A DNA stretch of 28,230 nt from JAUVXE01 sp964349355 (GTDB lineage: Bacteria > Actinomycetota > Coriobacteriia > Anaerosomatales > SLCP01), in contig CAYGFZ010000027.1 of NCBI GenBank assembly GCA_964349355.1, positions 1 to 28,230 on the forward strand, read 5' to 3'. How positions within the stretch are numbered: the first letter of the stretch is position 1; the number at the start of each line of letters is the position of its first letter. Below are positions 8,986 to 17,400 of this stretch, piece by piece. The position numbers were made by a program, and so were the translations under genes. The notes under the pieces were generated by a model. That model did no database searches, was not told the DNA's origin, and saw only the letters and a list, made by a program, of their open reading frames with translations.

Positions 8986-9001
8986 TGTGGTGCTGGTCAC
9001 A
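8986..9001. promoter_or_regulatory. Putative Rex operator 1 (TGTG-N8-CACA)
   Basis: TGTGGTGCTGGTCACA has the 16-base form of the actinobacterial Rex operator (TGTGAACGCGTTCACA as described for Streptomyces). The outer TGTG/CACA halves match and the right half reads GTCACAA. It covers about +4 to +19 of the predicted transcript, where a bound repressor would block initiation or early elongation. The inner bases are not symmetric, so it would be a weaker half-conserved site. A CRP/FNR-type site has the same spacing and cannot be excluded. Confidence 0.5.
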
Positions 9002-9037
9002 ACGCTGCGCTTCTAGTGGAGTGAGGATTGTGATTGC

Positions 9038-10153
9038 GTGAACCGAAAGACGCTGTTAGCGATAGGTGCGCTCGCTATGCTGTTCACGCTTGCGCTCGCT
9101 GTGCCTGCGTTTGCGTACGACGAGACCGGTTCGGGCCGTAGTTGCTACGAGTGCCATGGGCTTGTCGTAGACGAGACGACCTCGACCGTCGACCCTGCTG
9201 GTCGGGCAGCTCCGCACCTACGCAAAGGCCCTCATGGCGGCTACACCGCGACGACTTCGAAGTGTCGTGCGTGCCACACGGTACACGCCGCTCCTGCGGG
9301 GGGCACTCTGCTTCTGCCTGCCGCTACCGTCCTTGGCACCTGCAACACCTGCCACGACGGCACGGGCGGACAGGGAGTCTACGGCGTGATCAAAGCGCGC
9401 ACGGGTTACGACGTTTCGATTCCCGGACTCGGTGCATCGCACAGGATCGAGGCGACGGGAAATAACGTCATTCCGGGCGGTGAGCCTGATGGCTCGGACC
9501 GGACTGCGACGTTTTCCGGACCCGGCGGAACGCTCTCGTGTAACGACTGCCACTCGGTCCACGGTGGCAGCACCGTCGAGCCGTTCCTCGGCGACCGGCT
9601 CCGTGCCGACATCGCGAGCGACACGGCGTGGGCCACTGCCGAGACGAACAAGCTGCTCAAGCGCCAGCCCACCTCCGGCGATCGTGCGGTGGACGTCTAT
9701 GGCGCCAGCTGGTGCGCATCGTGTCACCAAGGTCACGACCCGATCAACGCGGTCAACCACCCGGTGAACCTCGACGACACCTACTACTACAACAACGTCG
9801 CTCGCTACGTCGACAACGCCGGCACGCCCGGCTATGAGTTGGGACGCCTCGGTCAGAACAACGCAGGGTACGTTCTGCCGGACTGGCCGCTCGGCTACGA
9901 GCCCATATGCCAGCAGTGCCACGAGGACGTCCGCAGGGTCGGGCGCATCACGCCGCGGGTACTCGATGCCAGCGAGGCGTTCACGGTCACCGCGCCGGAC
10001 GGACTCCCGAGCGATATCGACGGTGGCAGCACCGACAACCCTCGCTTCCAGACCTTCCCGCACGAGAGTGAGGCCCCCGCCTTCCTGATCGTTGATATCG
10101 ATGTGGACGGCATGGACGCACTCTGCCTGAACTGCCACTCGATGGGTGGGTAG
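9038..10153 (+). CDS. Secreted 7-haem c-type cytochrome
   Basis: The 371 residues begin with a clear Sec signal peptide (MNRKTLLAIG, hydrophobic core to about 22, AFA at 25-27). Seven CXXCH haem c attachment sites follow, starting at residues 36, 76, 102, 168, 226, 291 and 363. Several are followed by VH or GH pairs (CRACHTVH, CNDCHSVH, CASCHQGH) of the kind that supply distal His ligands. No membrane anchor, wall-sorting signal or enzyme domain is visible, so it is an exported electron carrier. The GTG start follows GAGGA at 9023-9027. It has its own promoter with a Rex-like site over the start of transcription. Similar size and haem number occur in extracellular wire-forming cytochromes, but I cannot show that relationship from sequence alone. 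Confidence 0.93.
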   Translation: MNRKTLLAIGALAMLFTLALAVPAFAYDETGSGRSCYECHGLVVDETTSTVDPAGRAAPHLRKGPHGGYTATTSKCRACHTVHAAPAGGTLLLPAATVLGTCNTCHDGTGGQGVYGVIKARTGYDVSIPGLGASHRIEATGNNVIPGGEPDGSDRTATFSGPGGTLSCNDCHSVHGGSTVEPFLGDRLRADIASDTAWATAETNKLLKRQPTSGDRAVDVYGASWCASCHQGHDPINAVNHPVNLDDTYYYNNVARYVDNAGTPGYELGRLGQNNAGYVLPDWPLGYEPICQQCHEDVRRVGRITPRVLDASEAFTVTAPDGLPSDIDGGSTDNPRFQTFPHESEAPAFLIVDIDVDGMDALCLNCHSMGG

Positions 10154-10228
10154 GCGTGCCCGCGGCGCCGGCCTCAGAGCCAGCCGTGCATCGCCGATCA
10201 TCGCGGCATCCCATGCCTTCCCGGGCTT

Positions 10229-10246
10229 CTGTGACGCCTGTCACAG
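10229..10246. promoter_or_regulatory. Putative Rex operator 2 (perfect palindrome TGTGAC-N4-GTCACA)
   Basis: TGTGACGCCTGTCACA at 10230-10245 is a perfect 6+6 inverted repeat with a 4-base centre; one more C/G pair extends it to 10229-10246. It matches the actinobacterial Rex half-sites TGTGA/TCACA exactly, and equally the CRP consensus TGTGA-N6-TCACA. It lies 86 bases before the chosen start of the large cytochrome. Read as RNA it would form a 7-bp hairpin, but no T-run follows, so a DNA operator is the better reading than a terminator. I could not place a convincing -35/-10 pair beside it; GATAAC at 10267-10272 is a weak -10 candidate. Confidence 0.55.
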
Positions 10247-10331
10247 GGAGTCCGTTCGCTGAGGACGATAACGACAACGAGGGAGTTTAGCCTCATTTGT
10301 TGCATGCATGTGTGACCTGGGGAGGTCGAAC

Positions 10332-13300
10332 GTGGTGATGGTGCTGAAAGCGCGCCGCAGTGCATATGCGGCAGTCGCGCTCGTGTTGGCCGGCGTGCTG
10401 GTCGCGGGAATGGCGACCACTTCCGCAGGCGCATCGCTCTCGTCCCAGGTGATCGGCGGCACTCGTCCGGTATCGCTCGACGTGTCCGGCACCCGTGTGG
10501 TGTGGGCCGACCGCACCGAAGGCTCCGAGGTCTACGACGTCTTCCTCTACGATGGCGTCTCAGGACTCACCACGCGGTTGACCGACGGCGCGCGCGACGA
10601 TCTACAGCCCGCCATCGACGGCGACACAGTCGTGTGGGTCTCCTACTCCGAGACCGGCACCGGAGCCGACATCCTCGCGTACGACATCCCCACCCGTTCC
10701 GTCAGGGTGGTCTGCGCCAACCCCGGCGACCAGGTCGCGCCCGCCATCTCGGGACGCTGGGTCGTGTGGGAGGACCGTTCCACCGGATACTCCCCCTCGG
10801 TCAAGGCGTTCGATCTCGTCGCCGGCGAGCAGTTCACAGTAGCCGCCTCCCGGGACAATCCCAAGCGCCGCCCGAGTGTCGGCGGTGACCTCGTGGTCTA
10901 CGAGGACTACCCTCGTGGTTCGGCGCTCGATGCCGATGTCGTGGTCTACGACCTCGCCGCGCGTACCCAGGTCCGCCGAATCGGCGGGGCGGGCACGGGA
11001 GAACTGCGACCCTCGACCGACGGCCGGTTCGTCGCGTGGATACAGGCCGACGGCGACGAGCGCGACGTTCTCGGGCTGGACCTCATCGGCGGCGAAGAGT
11101 TCGTGGTCGCCGGAGGCTCGGGTGAGCAGACGCTCCCGACGGTCGCCGGCGGTGTCGCCTACTGGATTGAGAACGCCCCCGGCAAGCGCGTCCATGTCCG
11201 CACGCGTGAGCTCCCTTCCGGCACGGCTCGTGCGCTCAACACCTTCGGCTCCGGCCGGGGAGCGATGGCTGCGCTCGCGGCCGACGCCTCGAGCATCGTG
11301 TGGATCGAGAACGCCGCCGAGGGCCGCCAGATACGCGTCATCCTCGGCGGGCCGGCGGTGGGCGTGTCTGCGCTCGCGCAGCTCCTGCCGATGAGCCCCG
11401 CGTGGCTGCCCTTCCGGCTCGCACAGGTCTCGACCGGCGGGGACATCGCAGCTCCCGGGTTCGCCTCGGCGAGCGTGGAGCCGGGTGAGACCGGTGTCGA
11501 CGCCGATGTGGTCCCCGCGGTCTCGTTCAGCAAGCCGCTAGACGCCACCACGGTGGACGCGGAGAGCGTGAGCCTGGTCGTGGCCGAGAGCGGCGAGGAA
11601 GTCGAGATCGCGGTACGCTACTCGGCCATGTCGCGCAGCGTCGTGGTCGACCCGGTCGAGCCGCTGGCTGACGGTACCTACACGCTCGAGGTCGATGACT
11701 CGGTCACCGACACGGCTGGCAACACCCTCGAACAGCCGGTGGCGCTCACCTTCTCGACGACGTTCGAGATCACGGACACCACCGCACCACGCGTTCCCGG
11801 CACCGGCACGGCGCGCGTCGCCGCAGAGAGCGGCGTTGACGCTGTTGAGATCACCTGGACCACACCGTGGGACGACACCGGCGTGACGCAGTACCTGGTC
11901 TATGCACACACCGCCCCGATGACACTCACCACCATCAACTCGCTCGGGCTGACTCCGGTGGAGACCATTGCTGCGGATCCGGGCGATCCCTTCGGCTCGG
12001 CGCAGTCGGCGGTCGTATCGGTTGCCGGTGCGCGAGATTCGAAGTACACGCTTTACTACGCGCTCCGTGCGCGCGACACGGCGGGTAACACGTCGGGCGT
12101 CTCATCGAACCGTGTTGCCGACCCGCACGGCACCTTCGTCTTCGGCGCGAACGTGAGCACGTGCACGATGTGTCACAGCATTCACGGGTTGCCGACGGGT
12201 GGTACCGCCGGCCGCCTCGGGGCGCGGAGCGCCGAGGCGTGCTTCACCTGTCACGGCAACACCGCGGCAACGACCGCGTACGGTCACGCATCCTCGCTCA
12301 ACACGCAGGCTGACTTCTACAGCTACGCCGAGGAGCTCCTCCCCGAGGAGGGCTCCCGTCACCGCAACGACTTCATGGTGGCCGGGCAGCAGGAGTGCGA
12401 TGCGTGCCACAGCCCGCACCGGAAGCCCTACGATGCGGTCGCCGCGAACAGCTTCAGCAAGCTGCTGAAGCGCGAGACGGGCGCCGGGCTCGCCTACAAC
12501 ACCGACGCCGCTCCGTTTGGCAACGAGTTCTGCTTCAGCTGCCATGGATCTACGATGACGAACATCGCCGACATCGGCGGTATGGACGCATACGCGAACA
12601 CCGCAGGCGACCACAACTCTGCCGCGTTCGACTCCGACGCGACCGTCGCTCACGGCTCGGCGAACGTGTACCCGACCCGACTGCCGGGCGTCTTCGGCCC
12701 ACAGGTGAGCTGCACCGCATGCCACAACGAACACGCGTCTCCGGTCGGCCGTCTGATCGACTACCGCGGTCAAAGCACCGCGAGTCTCGATTTCGGCCAG
12801 GCCGAACTCTGCTTCGCGTGTCACTCCTCGGCAAGTGCCGAGACCCGCAGCGCGGGCAGCGCGCCGTACGCCTGGAATGCCCGCGATGTCGAGGCGGAGT
12901 TCGGGCGGACGTCGAGCCATCCCACGGTCGCTGGCTCGGGCACCGGCGCCTCGTTGACGTGCTACAGCTGCCACAACACGCACTACGTCAAGACGGGCAC
13001 GGGCGTGTGGGACATGTCCCGCGCATCCGACCCGGGTAACACACTAAACCCTGTCACGACCTCGAGTACGTTGTTCTGCCTGAGCTGCCACGGGAACAAT
13101 CCTCCGGTAGCGGCAGTGAGCGCGAACTTCCTCGTTCCGTACACGGTCGCGTTCCGGGTGATGAGCGGCTCGACCTACCCGTTCTTCGCCGGCTGGAACA
13201 AGCATCAGCCCGGACTGACCTTTGTCGCTTCAACCCACGCGACCACCGCGGGGACGCGCGCCATCTGCGAGAACTGCCACGACCCGCACGGCTCCGACTT

Positions 13301-14492
13301 CAACAGCATGCTCGCATGGACGAGGCCCGCAGTGTTCGCTGCCGGTATCGCCGGCGAGCGCGCCAACACGACCTCCGGACCTCTCGGGACCACGAACATC
13401 TGCTACCAGTGCCACGGGAACGGGACGATCGGTCGCACGGCATCGGTGGGCGCTGGCTCGACCACACGCATGAACGTCGCGACGCCGGCGAACCTTGCGT
13501 TCGGTCATCCGGTCTCGACGAGCCAGACCGATGTCGACGCCAATCACAGCAGCCTTGAGGGGTCGGCGGACCTGGGCGCCACCAACCGCCACTCGGAGTG
13601 CGTCGACTGCCACGACCCGCACGTCGCGCGCAAGACGCCCACCCGGACCGACAGCCTGCATGTTCCCGGCACCAGTGTCGCCGGTGGGGCACTGTACGGG
13701 GCGATCGGCGTGAAGCCGACGTGGACCGGCGCGGGACTCGGCGCCTCGGTCAGCTACGAGAAGATCACGCTCGCGGGCGCCTCGACCGACTACGAGGCGT
13801 ACCTGTGCTTCAAGTGCCACACGGGCTACACGACGCTTCCTACCGGCAACGGTTCTGGCGGGTACCCGACCAAGGACCGCGCGTACGAGTTCAACCCGAA
13901 CAACGCGTCCGGGCACAACGTGCTCGGCAAGGTGTGGCCGAAGACGTCCTTCGTCGTGGGCGGGACGACGTATTCGTTCGGGTTCCCCGCGAACGTGTTC
14001 CAGACCGGATGGAGCTCGAACTCCATGATGACGTGCTCCGACTGCCACACGTATAGCGCCGGACAGGCGCGCGGGCCCCATGGTTCGAGCGTCATGATGG
14101 GGATCGACTCGGCCTATCCATTCGACTGGAAGCAGAGCATGCTCATCGATGGGAACGCCGGGATGACGAGGAGCGCTACGGGGGGCCGGGCGATCTGCGA
14201 GAAGTGCCACACCAACCTCAGGACTGCGAACAACGTGCACTCCCAGGCGCTGAATCGCCACGGTTCCACCCGCGGCGTGAGGTGTGTGCACTGTCACGTC
14301 AAGGTGCCTCACGGCTGGAACAGGCCTCGCCTGATCGGATACATCTCCGATCCGGAGCCGTACCGGGTCGTCGCCAACGGCGTAACTGCTATGCGCTTGA
14401 AGAACTATACGCCCACCACCTGGGTATCCGGCGACTGCCAAGCGAGTTGCGCCGACGCCCACCTTACAGCACCAAGTCCCGTGTGGCCGTGA
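10332..14492 (+). CDS. Secreted 15-haem cytochrome fused to beta-propeller, Ig-like and Fn3-like modules
   Basis: This 1386-residue exported protein has a Sec signal peptide (core AAVALVLAGVLVAGM). A TolB-like beta-propeller built from repeated D/G-x-x-VVW units follows at about 30-345. Next come a bacterial Ig-like (SbsA/Big_5-type) module at about 378-478, containing AVSFSKPLDATTV and TDTAGNTLEQPV, and an Fn3-like module at about 482-599. Fifteen CXXCH motifs run from CTMCH at 611 to CVHCH ending at 1322, many as paired CXXCH with PH, GH or EH nearby. A sixteenth Cys cluster near the C-terminus (CQASCADAH) does not fit a haem motif. I start at the GTG at 10332 because GGGGAGG at 10319-10325 lies before it and inside the longer open frame from 10308; the GTG at 10335 and ATG at 10338 are also possible. 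It is probably a surface electron-transfer protein whose N-terminal modules bind a partner, polymer or mineral; that role is inferred. Confidence 0.93.
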   Translation: MVMVLKARRSAYAAVALVLAGVLVAGMATTSAGASLSSQVIGGTRPVSLDVSGTRVVWADRTEGSEVYDVFLYDGVSGLTTRLTDGARDDLQPAIDGDTVVWVSYSETGTGADILAYDIPTRSVRVVCANPGDQVAPAISGRWVVWEDRSTGYSPSVKAFDLVAGEQFTVAASRDNPKRRPSVGGDLVVYEDYPRGSALDADVVVYDLAARTQVRRIGGAGTGELRPSTDGRFVAWIQADGDERDVLGLDLIGGEEFVVAGGSGEQTLPTVAGGVAYWIENAPGKRVHVRTRELPSGTARALNTFGSGRGAMAALAADASSIVWIENAAEGRQIRVILGGPAVGVSALAQLLPMSPAWLPFRLAQVSTGGDIAAPGFASASVEPGETGVDADVVPAVSFSKPLDATTVDAESVSLVVAESGEEVEIAVRYSAMSRSVVVDPVEPLADGTYTLEVDDSVTDTAGNTLEQPVALTFSTTFEITDTTAPRVPGTGTARVAAESGVDAVEITWTTPWDDTGVTQYLVYAHTAPMTLTTINSLGLTPVETIAADPGDPFGSAQSAVVSVAGARDSKYTLYYALRARDTAGNTSGVSSNRVADPHGTFVFGANVSTCTMCHSIHGLPTGGTAGRLGARSAEACFTCHGNTAATTAYGHASSLNTQADFYSYAEELLPEEGSRHRNDFMVAGQQECDACHSPHRKPYDAVAANSFSKLLKRETGAGLAYNTDAAPFGNEFCFSCHGSTMTNIADIGGMDAYANTAGDHNSAAFDSDATVAHGSANVYPTRLPGVFGPQVSCTACHNEHASPVGRLIDYRGQSTASLDFGQAELCFACHSSASAETRSAGSAPYAWNARDVEAEFGRTSSHPTVAGSGTGASLTCYSCHNTHYVKTGTGVWDMSRASDPGNTLNPVTTSSTLFCLSCHGNNPPVAAVSANFLVPYTVAFRVMSGSTYPFFAGWNKHQPGLTFVASTHATTAGTRAICENCHDPHGSDFNSMLAWTRPAVFAAGIAGERANTTSGPLGTTNICYQCHGNGTIGRTASVGAGSTTRMNVATPANLAFGHPVSTSQTDVDANHSSLEGSADLGATNRHSECVDCHDPHVARKTPTRTDSLHVPGTSVAGGALYGAIGVKPTWTGAGLGASVSYEKITLAGASTDYEAYLCFKCHTGYTTLPTGNGSGGYPTKDRAYEFNPNNASGHNVLGKVWPKTSFVVGGTTYSFGFPANVFQTGWSSNSMMTCSDCHTYSAGQARGPHGSSVMMGIDSAYPFDWKQSMLIDGNAGMTRSATGGRAICEKCHTNLRTANNVHSQALNRHGSTRGVRCVHCHVKVPHGWNRPRLIGYISDPEPYRVVANGVTAMRLKNYTPTTWVSGDCQASCADAHLTAPSPVWP

Positions 14493-14547
14493 TGTTCGCG
14501 GTCGCGGCCGACAGAGGGAGCCGTTCGGGATCCGGGTCCGCGCGTCG

Positions 14548-15054
14548 ATGAGCGCCTCTCTGCGGTCGCTGGTCGCGCTCATGGTGGCCGTGGTGTGGAC
14601 TCTGTCTGCCTGCTCCGGAGGCGACACCCATGTGGACGTCGACGCGGACCCCCCCTCCGCTCCCGACCTCTCGGCTCCCGAGCCCGCGGTGCGCTCCTAT
14701 CTCGACTGGGTCTCGTTCGCGTACCGGATGGCCAACTCGGAGATTCCGGTCGACACGATGACCGGCAACCAGTACGTGCGCGTGGACGCCTACATCGAGT
14801 TGAACCGTCAGAACGGCGAGGGACTCGAGCAGGAACTCGTCGACTTTGAAGCTCACGATGTGTCGGAGGAGGCTACCTCGGCTGTTGTGACCGCACGCGA
14901 GGAGTGGCGGTTCCGCTACTTCAACCTCGACACGCTTCGCTACACATCCGAGCGCGAGCGGGCAGAGTACGAAACCGTCTACGCGCTAGTCCTCGAGGAC
15001 GGACGGTGGCTGGTGGACGGTGTCGAGGCCGAGCTCCTCGGCACGTCCGACTGA
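14548..15054 (+). CDS. Lipoprotein with NTF2/IMS-like domain
   Basis: This protein of 168 residues carries a lipoprotein signal: hydrophobic stretch, then LSAC with the lipid-modified cysteine at residue 22, followed by SGG. The mature part is a single small alpha/beta domain. Its pattern, with an AYRM-type helix near the start, VTAREEWRFRYF and a final W-V-D strand (DGRWLVDGVEAEL), recalls the ARC6/IMS or NTF2-like fold. It has no haem motif. It sits 55 bases after the 15-haem gene and 12 bases before resB, so it probably belongs to the same transcript and may help fold or dock the cytochromes outside the membrane. The domain call is tentative; lipoprotein status is clear. Confidence 0.75.
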   Translation: MSASLRSLVALMVAVVWTLSACSGGDTHVDVDADPPSAPDLSAPEPAVRSYLDWVSFAYRMANSEIPVDTMTGNQYVRVDAYIELNRQNGEGLEQELVDFEAHDVSEEATSAVVTAREEWRFRYFNLDTLRYTSERERAEYETVYALVLEDGRWLVDGVEAELLGTSD

Positions 15055-15066
15055 TACGATGTCGTC

Positions 15067-16518
15067 ATGAGCGTCGTTGTCCGCGCCAAGCGTTTCCTTC
15101 GGTCTCCGCGCACGGCGGTGTGGCTTCTCGGGCTCGTCGCCGTGTGGATGGCGATCGAGACGGGCGTGCCCCAGGGCGCCATCACCGACCCTGACGTGGC
15201 CGCCTGGCGCGCTTCCTACCCGCTGTTCGCGGTGCTCACGTCTGCCCTCGGCCTGCACCGGGCGTACGTCTCGCCGGTCTTCCTCGGCATCGTTGCCCTG
15301 CTTGTCGTTTCGACGGCGGTCTGTGCGACGGAGAGGACGCGCCATGCGATGAGGGCCGTCCGGCTCTCCGGGTCGGTCGACCAGCAGGTTCTGGAACGTC
15401 TGCGCACCCGGCCGGACCTGGTGATCGCCGTCCCGGAAAGCTCCGCTGACGACGTTGCGTGGAACGAGATCGCTCAGGCGTTGCGGGGACTGCGGCTCCG
15501 GGTCCGCCAGGGCCCGCGCGTCACGCAGGGTGCATCAGGAGTCTACGCACGGCTGGCGAGTTCGGTGTTCCACTGGTCGCTTGTCGGTTTGATACTCGTG
15601 ATCTCGCTGGGCCAGCTCACGCGGGCCGAGGGGCTCATCGGTATTCCCGTCGGAGGGTCTCGCCCGGATCTTCCCGGTGAGTACGGACTGTTCGTTTCGG
15701 GTCCCCTCGCGGGGGAGCGCAGCGGCATAGCGATCGGTGTCGAGGAGATGCCGCTCCGCTACGAGCACGGAGGGGTCGACCGGGGTGCTGCTCCCGTGGT
15801 GACGCTCACCGGTGCCGACGGCGTAGAGCTTGCCCGCGGCAGGGTCTATCCGAACAACGCCTTGCGATACGGCACTACGTACGTGCACATGAGCGACTAC
15901 GGGATCGCGCTTGCCGTCGTCATCTCCGGCGAGGAGGGGGAGATGGCTCGTATCGAGAGCCTGCTCGATTTCGATGCGACCACTGATGACGGGACCACGA
16001 CCGCCGAGCTCGGTCTCGCCGACGACAGCGAGCGGGACGTTGCGCTCGCCCGGCTCAGCATGCCCCTCGACAGGACGGCCGACGGCGGGATCTACGCGAA
16101 CGTGCCCGCCGATCCTACGATCCGGATCGAGACCGTCGACCTGCGGACCGGCGAGGTTGCGTCGGCGCTCGTGGCTCCGGGCGAGACGATCGAGGTTGTC
16201 GACGGGACGATGCTCGTCGTCGAGGAGGTCCGCCACTACGCTCGCCTTTCCGTGATCGAGGACTGGTCGCTGCCGCTCGTGTACGCGTTCTTGATCGCGG
16301 CGACGCTCTCGGTGGCCATCGCGCTGCTCGTCCCGTATCGCATGGTGTGGGTACTTCGCGCAACTGCGAGCGATGGTGGTCCGGAGCGGCTCCATATCGT
16401 GATTCGGCACAGTAGAGGGGACGTGCGATTCGCCGATCGGGTCGGTCGCGCCCTGGCGGGGACGAGCGGTGAGGACAGCCGGGAGGCGCTTGCTGCGCGA
16501 ACGGAGGAGAGTCGATGA
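15067..16518 (+). CDS. resB: Cytochrome c biogenesis protein ResB
   Basis: ResB (also called Ccs1 or CcsB) is one half of the System II haem lyase that attaches haem to CXXCH motifs outside the membrane, working with CcsA. The 483 residues show the expected layout. There are hydrophobic segments at about 15-33 and 60-85 and a third near 160-178 (FHWSLVGLILVISLGQL). A long extracellular domain follows, then a last segment near 402-423 and a short cytoplasmic tail. The ending FLIAATLSVAIALLVPYR is typical. It begins at ATG 15067 and overlaps ccsA by ATGA. Its place among four multihaem cytochromes suggests a dedicated maturation system for them. Confidence 0.9.
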   Translation: MSVVVRAKRFLRSPRTAVWLLGLVAVWMAIETGVPQGAITDPDVAAWRASYPLFAVLTSALGLHRAYVSPVFLGIVALLVVSTAVCATERTRHAMRAVRLSGSVDQQVLERLRTRPDLVIAVPESSADDVAWNEIAQALRGLRLRVRQGPRVTQGASGVYARLASSVFHWSLVGLILVISLGQLTRAEGLIGIPVGGSRPDLPGEYGLFVSGPLAGERSGIAIGVEEMPLRYEHGGVDRGAAPVVTLTGADGVELARGRVYPNNALRYGTTYVHMSDYGIALAVVISGEEGEMARIESLLDFDATTDDGTTTAELGLADDSERDVALARLSMPLDRTADGGIYANVPADPTIRIETVDLRTGEVASALVAPGETIEVVDGTMLVVEEVRHYARLSVIEDWSLPLVYAFLIAATLSVAIALLVPYRMVWVLRATASDGGPERLHIVIRHSRGDVRFADRVGRALAGTSGEDSREALAARTEESR

Positions 16519-17345
16519 CGCTCGAGATCGTACTCATGTGGACGGCGGTAAGTGCATACGCGGGCTCGACCATCGTGTTCGTGGTCGCGACGGTGTTCGT
16601 GAAGCCCTCGTTGAATGTGACCGCGCTCAGGATCGGCCTCGCGGGCCTGGTTCCTCACGCGGTGGCCATCGGGGTCCGGTGGGATCGTGTCGGACACGGT
16701 CCCTATCTGGGCTTCTACGAGGTCGTCTCGTCGTATGCGTTCGCTTCCGTTGTCGCTCTGGGCGTGCTGGCATGGCGCAGGCGATCGCTCGCAGGGGTCG
16801 GCGTCGTACTGATGCCCATCGGCTTCCTGCTCCTCGGCGCCGCGATGTTCACTCCGAAAGCAGCGCTGGACATCACCGGGCCTCTCGCGTCCTGGTGGCT
16901 CACCGTTCACGTGGTCTTCGCAGCGCTCTGCTACGGGGCGTTCGTCGCATCGTTCGCGCTCGCCGGTGTCTACCTGACTCGCGACCGTGCCCGAGGTCGC
17001 CTGGCCGAGGCGTTCGCGCGTCTTCCGGACCAGGAGTCGATCGACGAACTGACGTTCCGGTTCGCGGCAGCAGGGTTCGTCTTCCTCGGCATCATGATCG
17101 TGTCGGGAGCGATCTGGGCGAACGAGGCATGGGGCCGCTACTGGGGATGGGACCCGATCGAGACGTGGTCGCTCATCTCATGGGTCGTATACGCCCTCTA
17201 CCTGCATGTACGATTGACGCTCGGCTGGACCGGACGCCGGTCGGCATGGATCGCCGTCCTGGCTCTGCCGGTGGTCGTGTTCGCCCTCATCGGCGTCCCG
17301 CTCGTCTACGATTCGATCCACGGTGCCTACCTGACCGGCTACTAG
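16515..17345 (+). CDS. ccsA: Cytochrome c biogenesis protein CcsA (ResC), haem lyase subunit
   Basis: CcsA is a polytopic membrane protein that moves and presents haem for attachment to apocytochromes. The 276 residues contain about eight hydrophobic segments and the diagnostic tryptophan-rich WWD loop (WGRYWGWDPIETWSLISW, about 203-220). External histidines in the flanking segments (TVHVVF about 135-140 and YLHVRL near 230) are in the usual places for haem ligands. The length fits the short CcsA form rather than long CcmF. It overlaps resB by four bases, the common ResB-CcsA order. It is followed by a 157-base gap containing a new promoter and an operator for the next cytochrome. Confidence 0.93.
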   Translation: MTLEIVLMWTAVSAYAGSTIVFVVATVFVKPSLNVTALRIGLAGLVPHAVAIGVRWDRVGHGPYLGFYEVVSSYAFASVVALGVLAWRRRSLAGVGVVLMPIGFLLLGAAMFTPKAALDITGPLASWWLTVHVVFAALCYGAFVASFALAGVYLTRDRARGRLAEAFARLPDQESIDELTFRFAAAGFVFLGIMIVSGAIWANEAWGRYWGWDPIETWSLISWVVYALYLHVRLTLGWTGRRSAWIAVLALPVVVFALIGVPLVYDSIHGAYLTGY

Positions 17346-17400
17346 GGAGCGCACATGCTTCAAGGTGCGAGGATGTCGCGAGTATTAAGCTGCATGACGC

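Noticed and set aside
10227..10248. Intrinsic terminator after the 7-haem gene
   Set aside because: The hairpin is good but no T-run follows, and the same sequence matches an operator pattern repeated at two other cytochrome promoters.
14283..14298. Near match TGTG-N8-CACG
   Set aside because: It lies inside the coding sequence of a haem motif (CVHCH) and has one mismatch; explained by codon content.
12150..14330. CRISPR-like or tandem DNA repeats in the cytochrome genes
   Set aside because: The periodic TGC-N6-TGCCAC words are codons for haem motifs at irregular spacing, not direct repeats with spacers.
14430..14460. Sixteenth haem site in the large cytochrome (CQASCADAH)
   Set aside because: The His is four residues after the second Cys, so it fits neither CXXCH nor CX3CH; counted as a Cys cluster only.
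13230..14627. 465-residue minus-strand open frame
   Set aside because: Antisense to the haem region of the large cytochrome; composition is that of a reverse reading of CXXCH-rich DNA.
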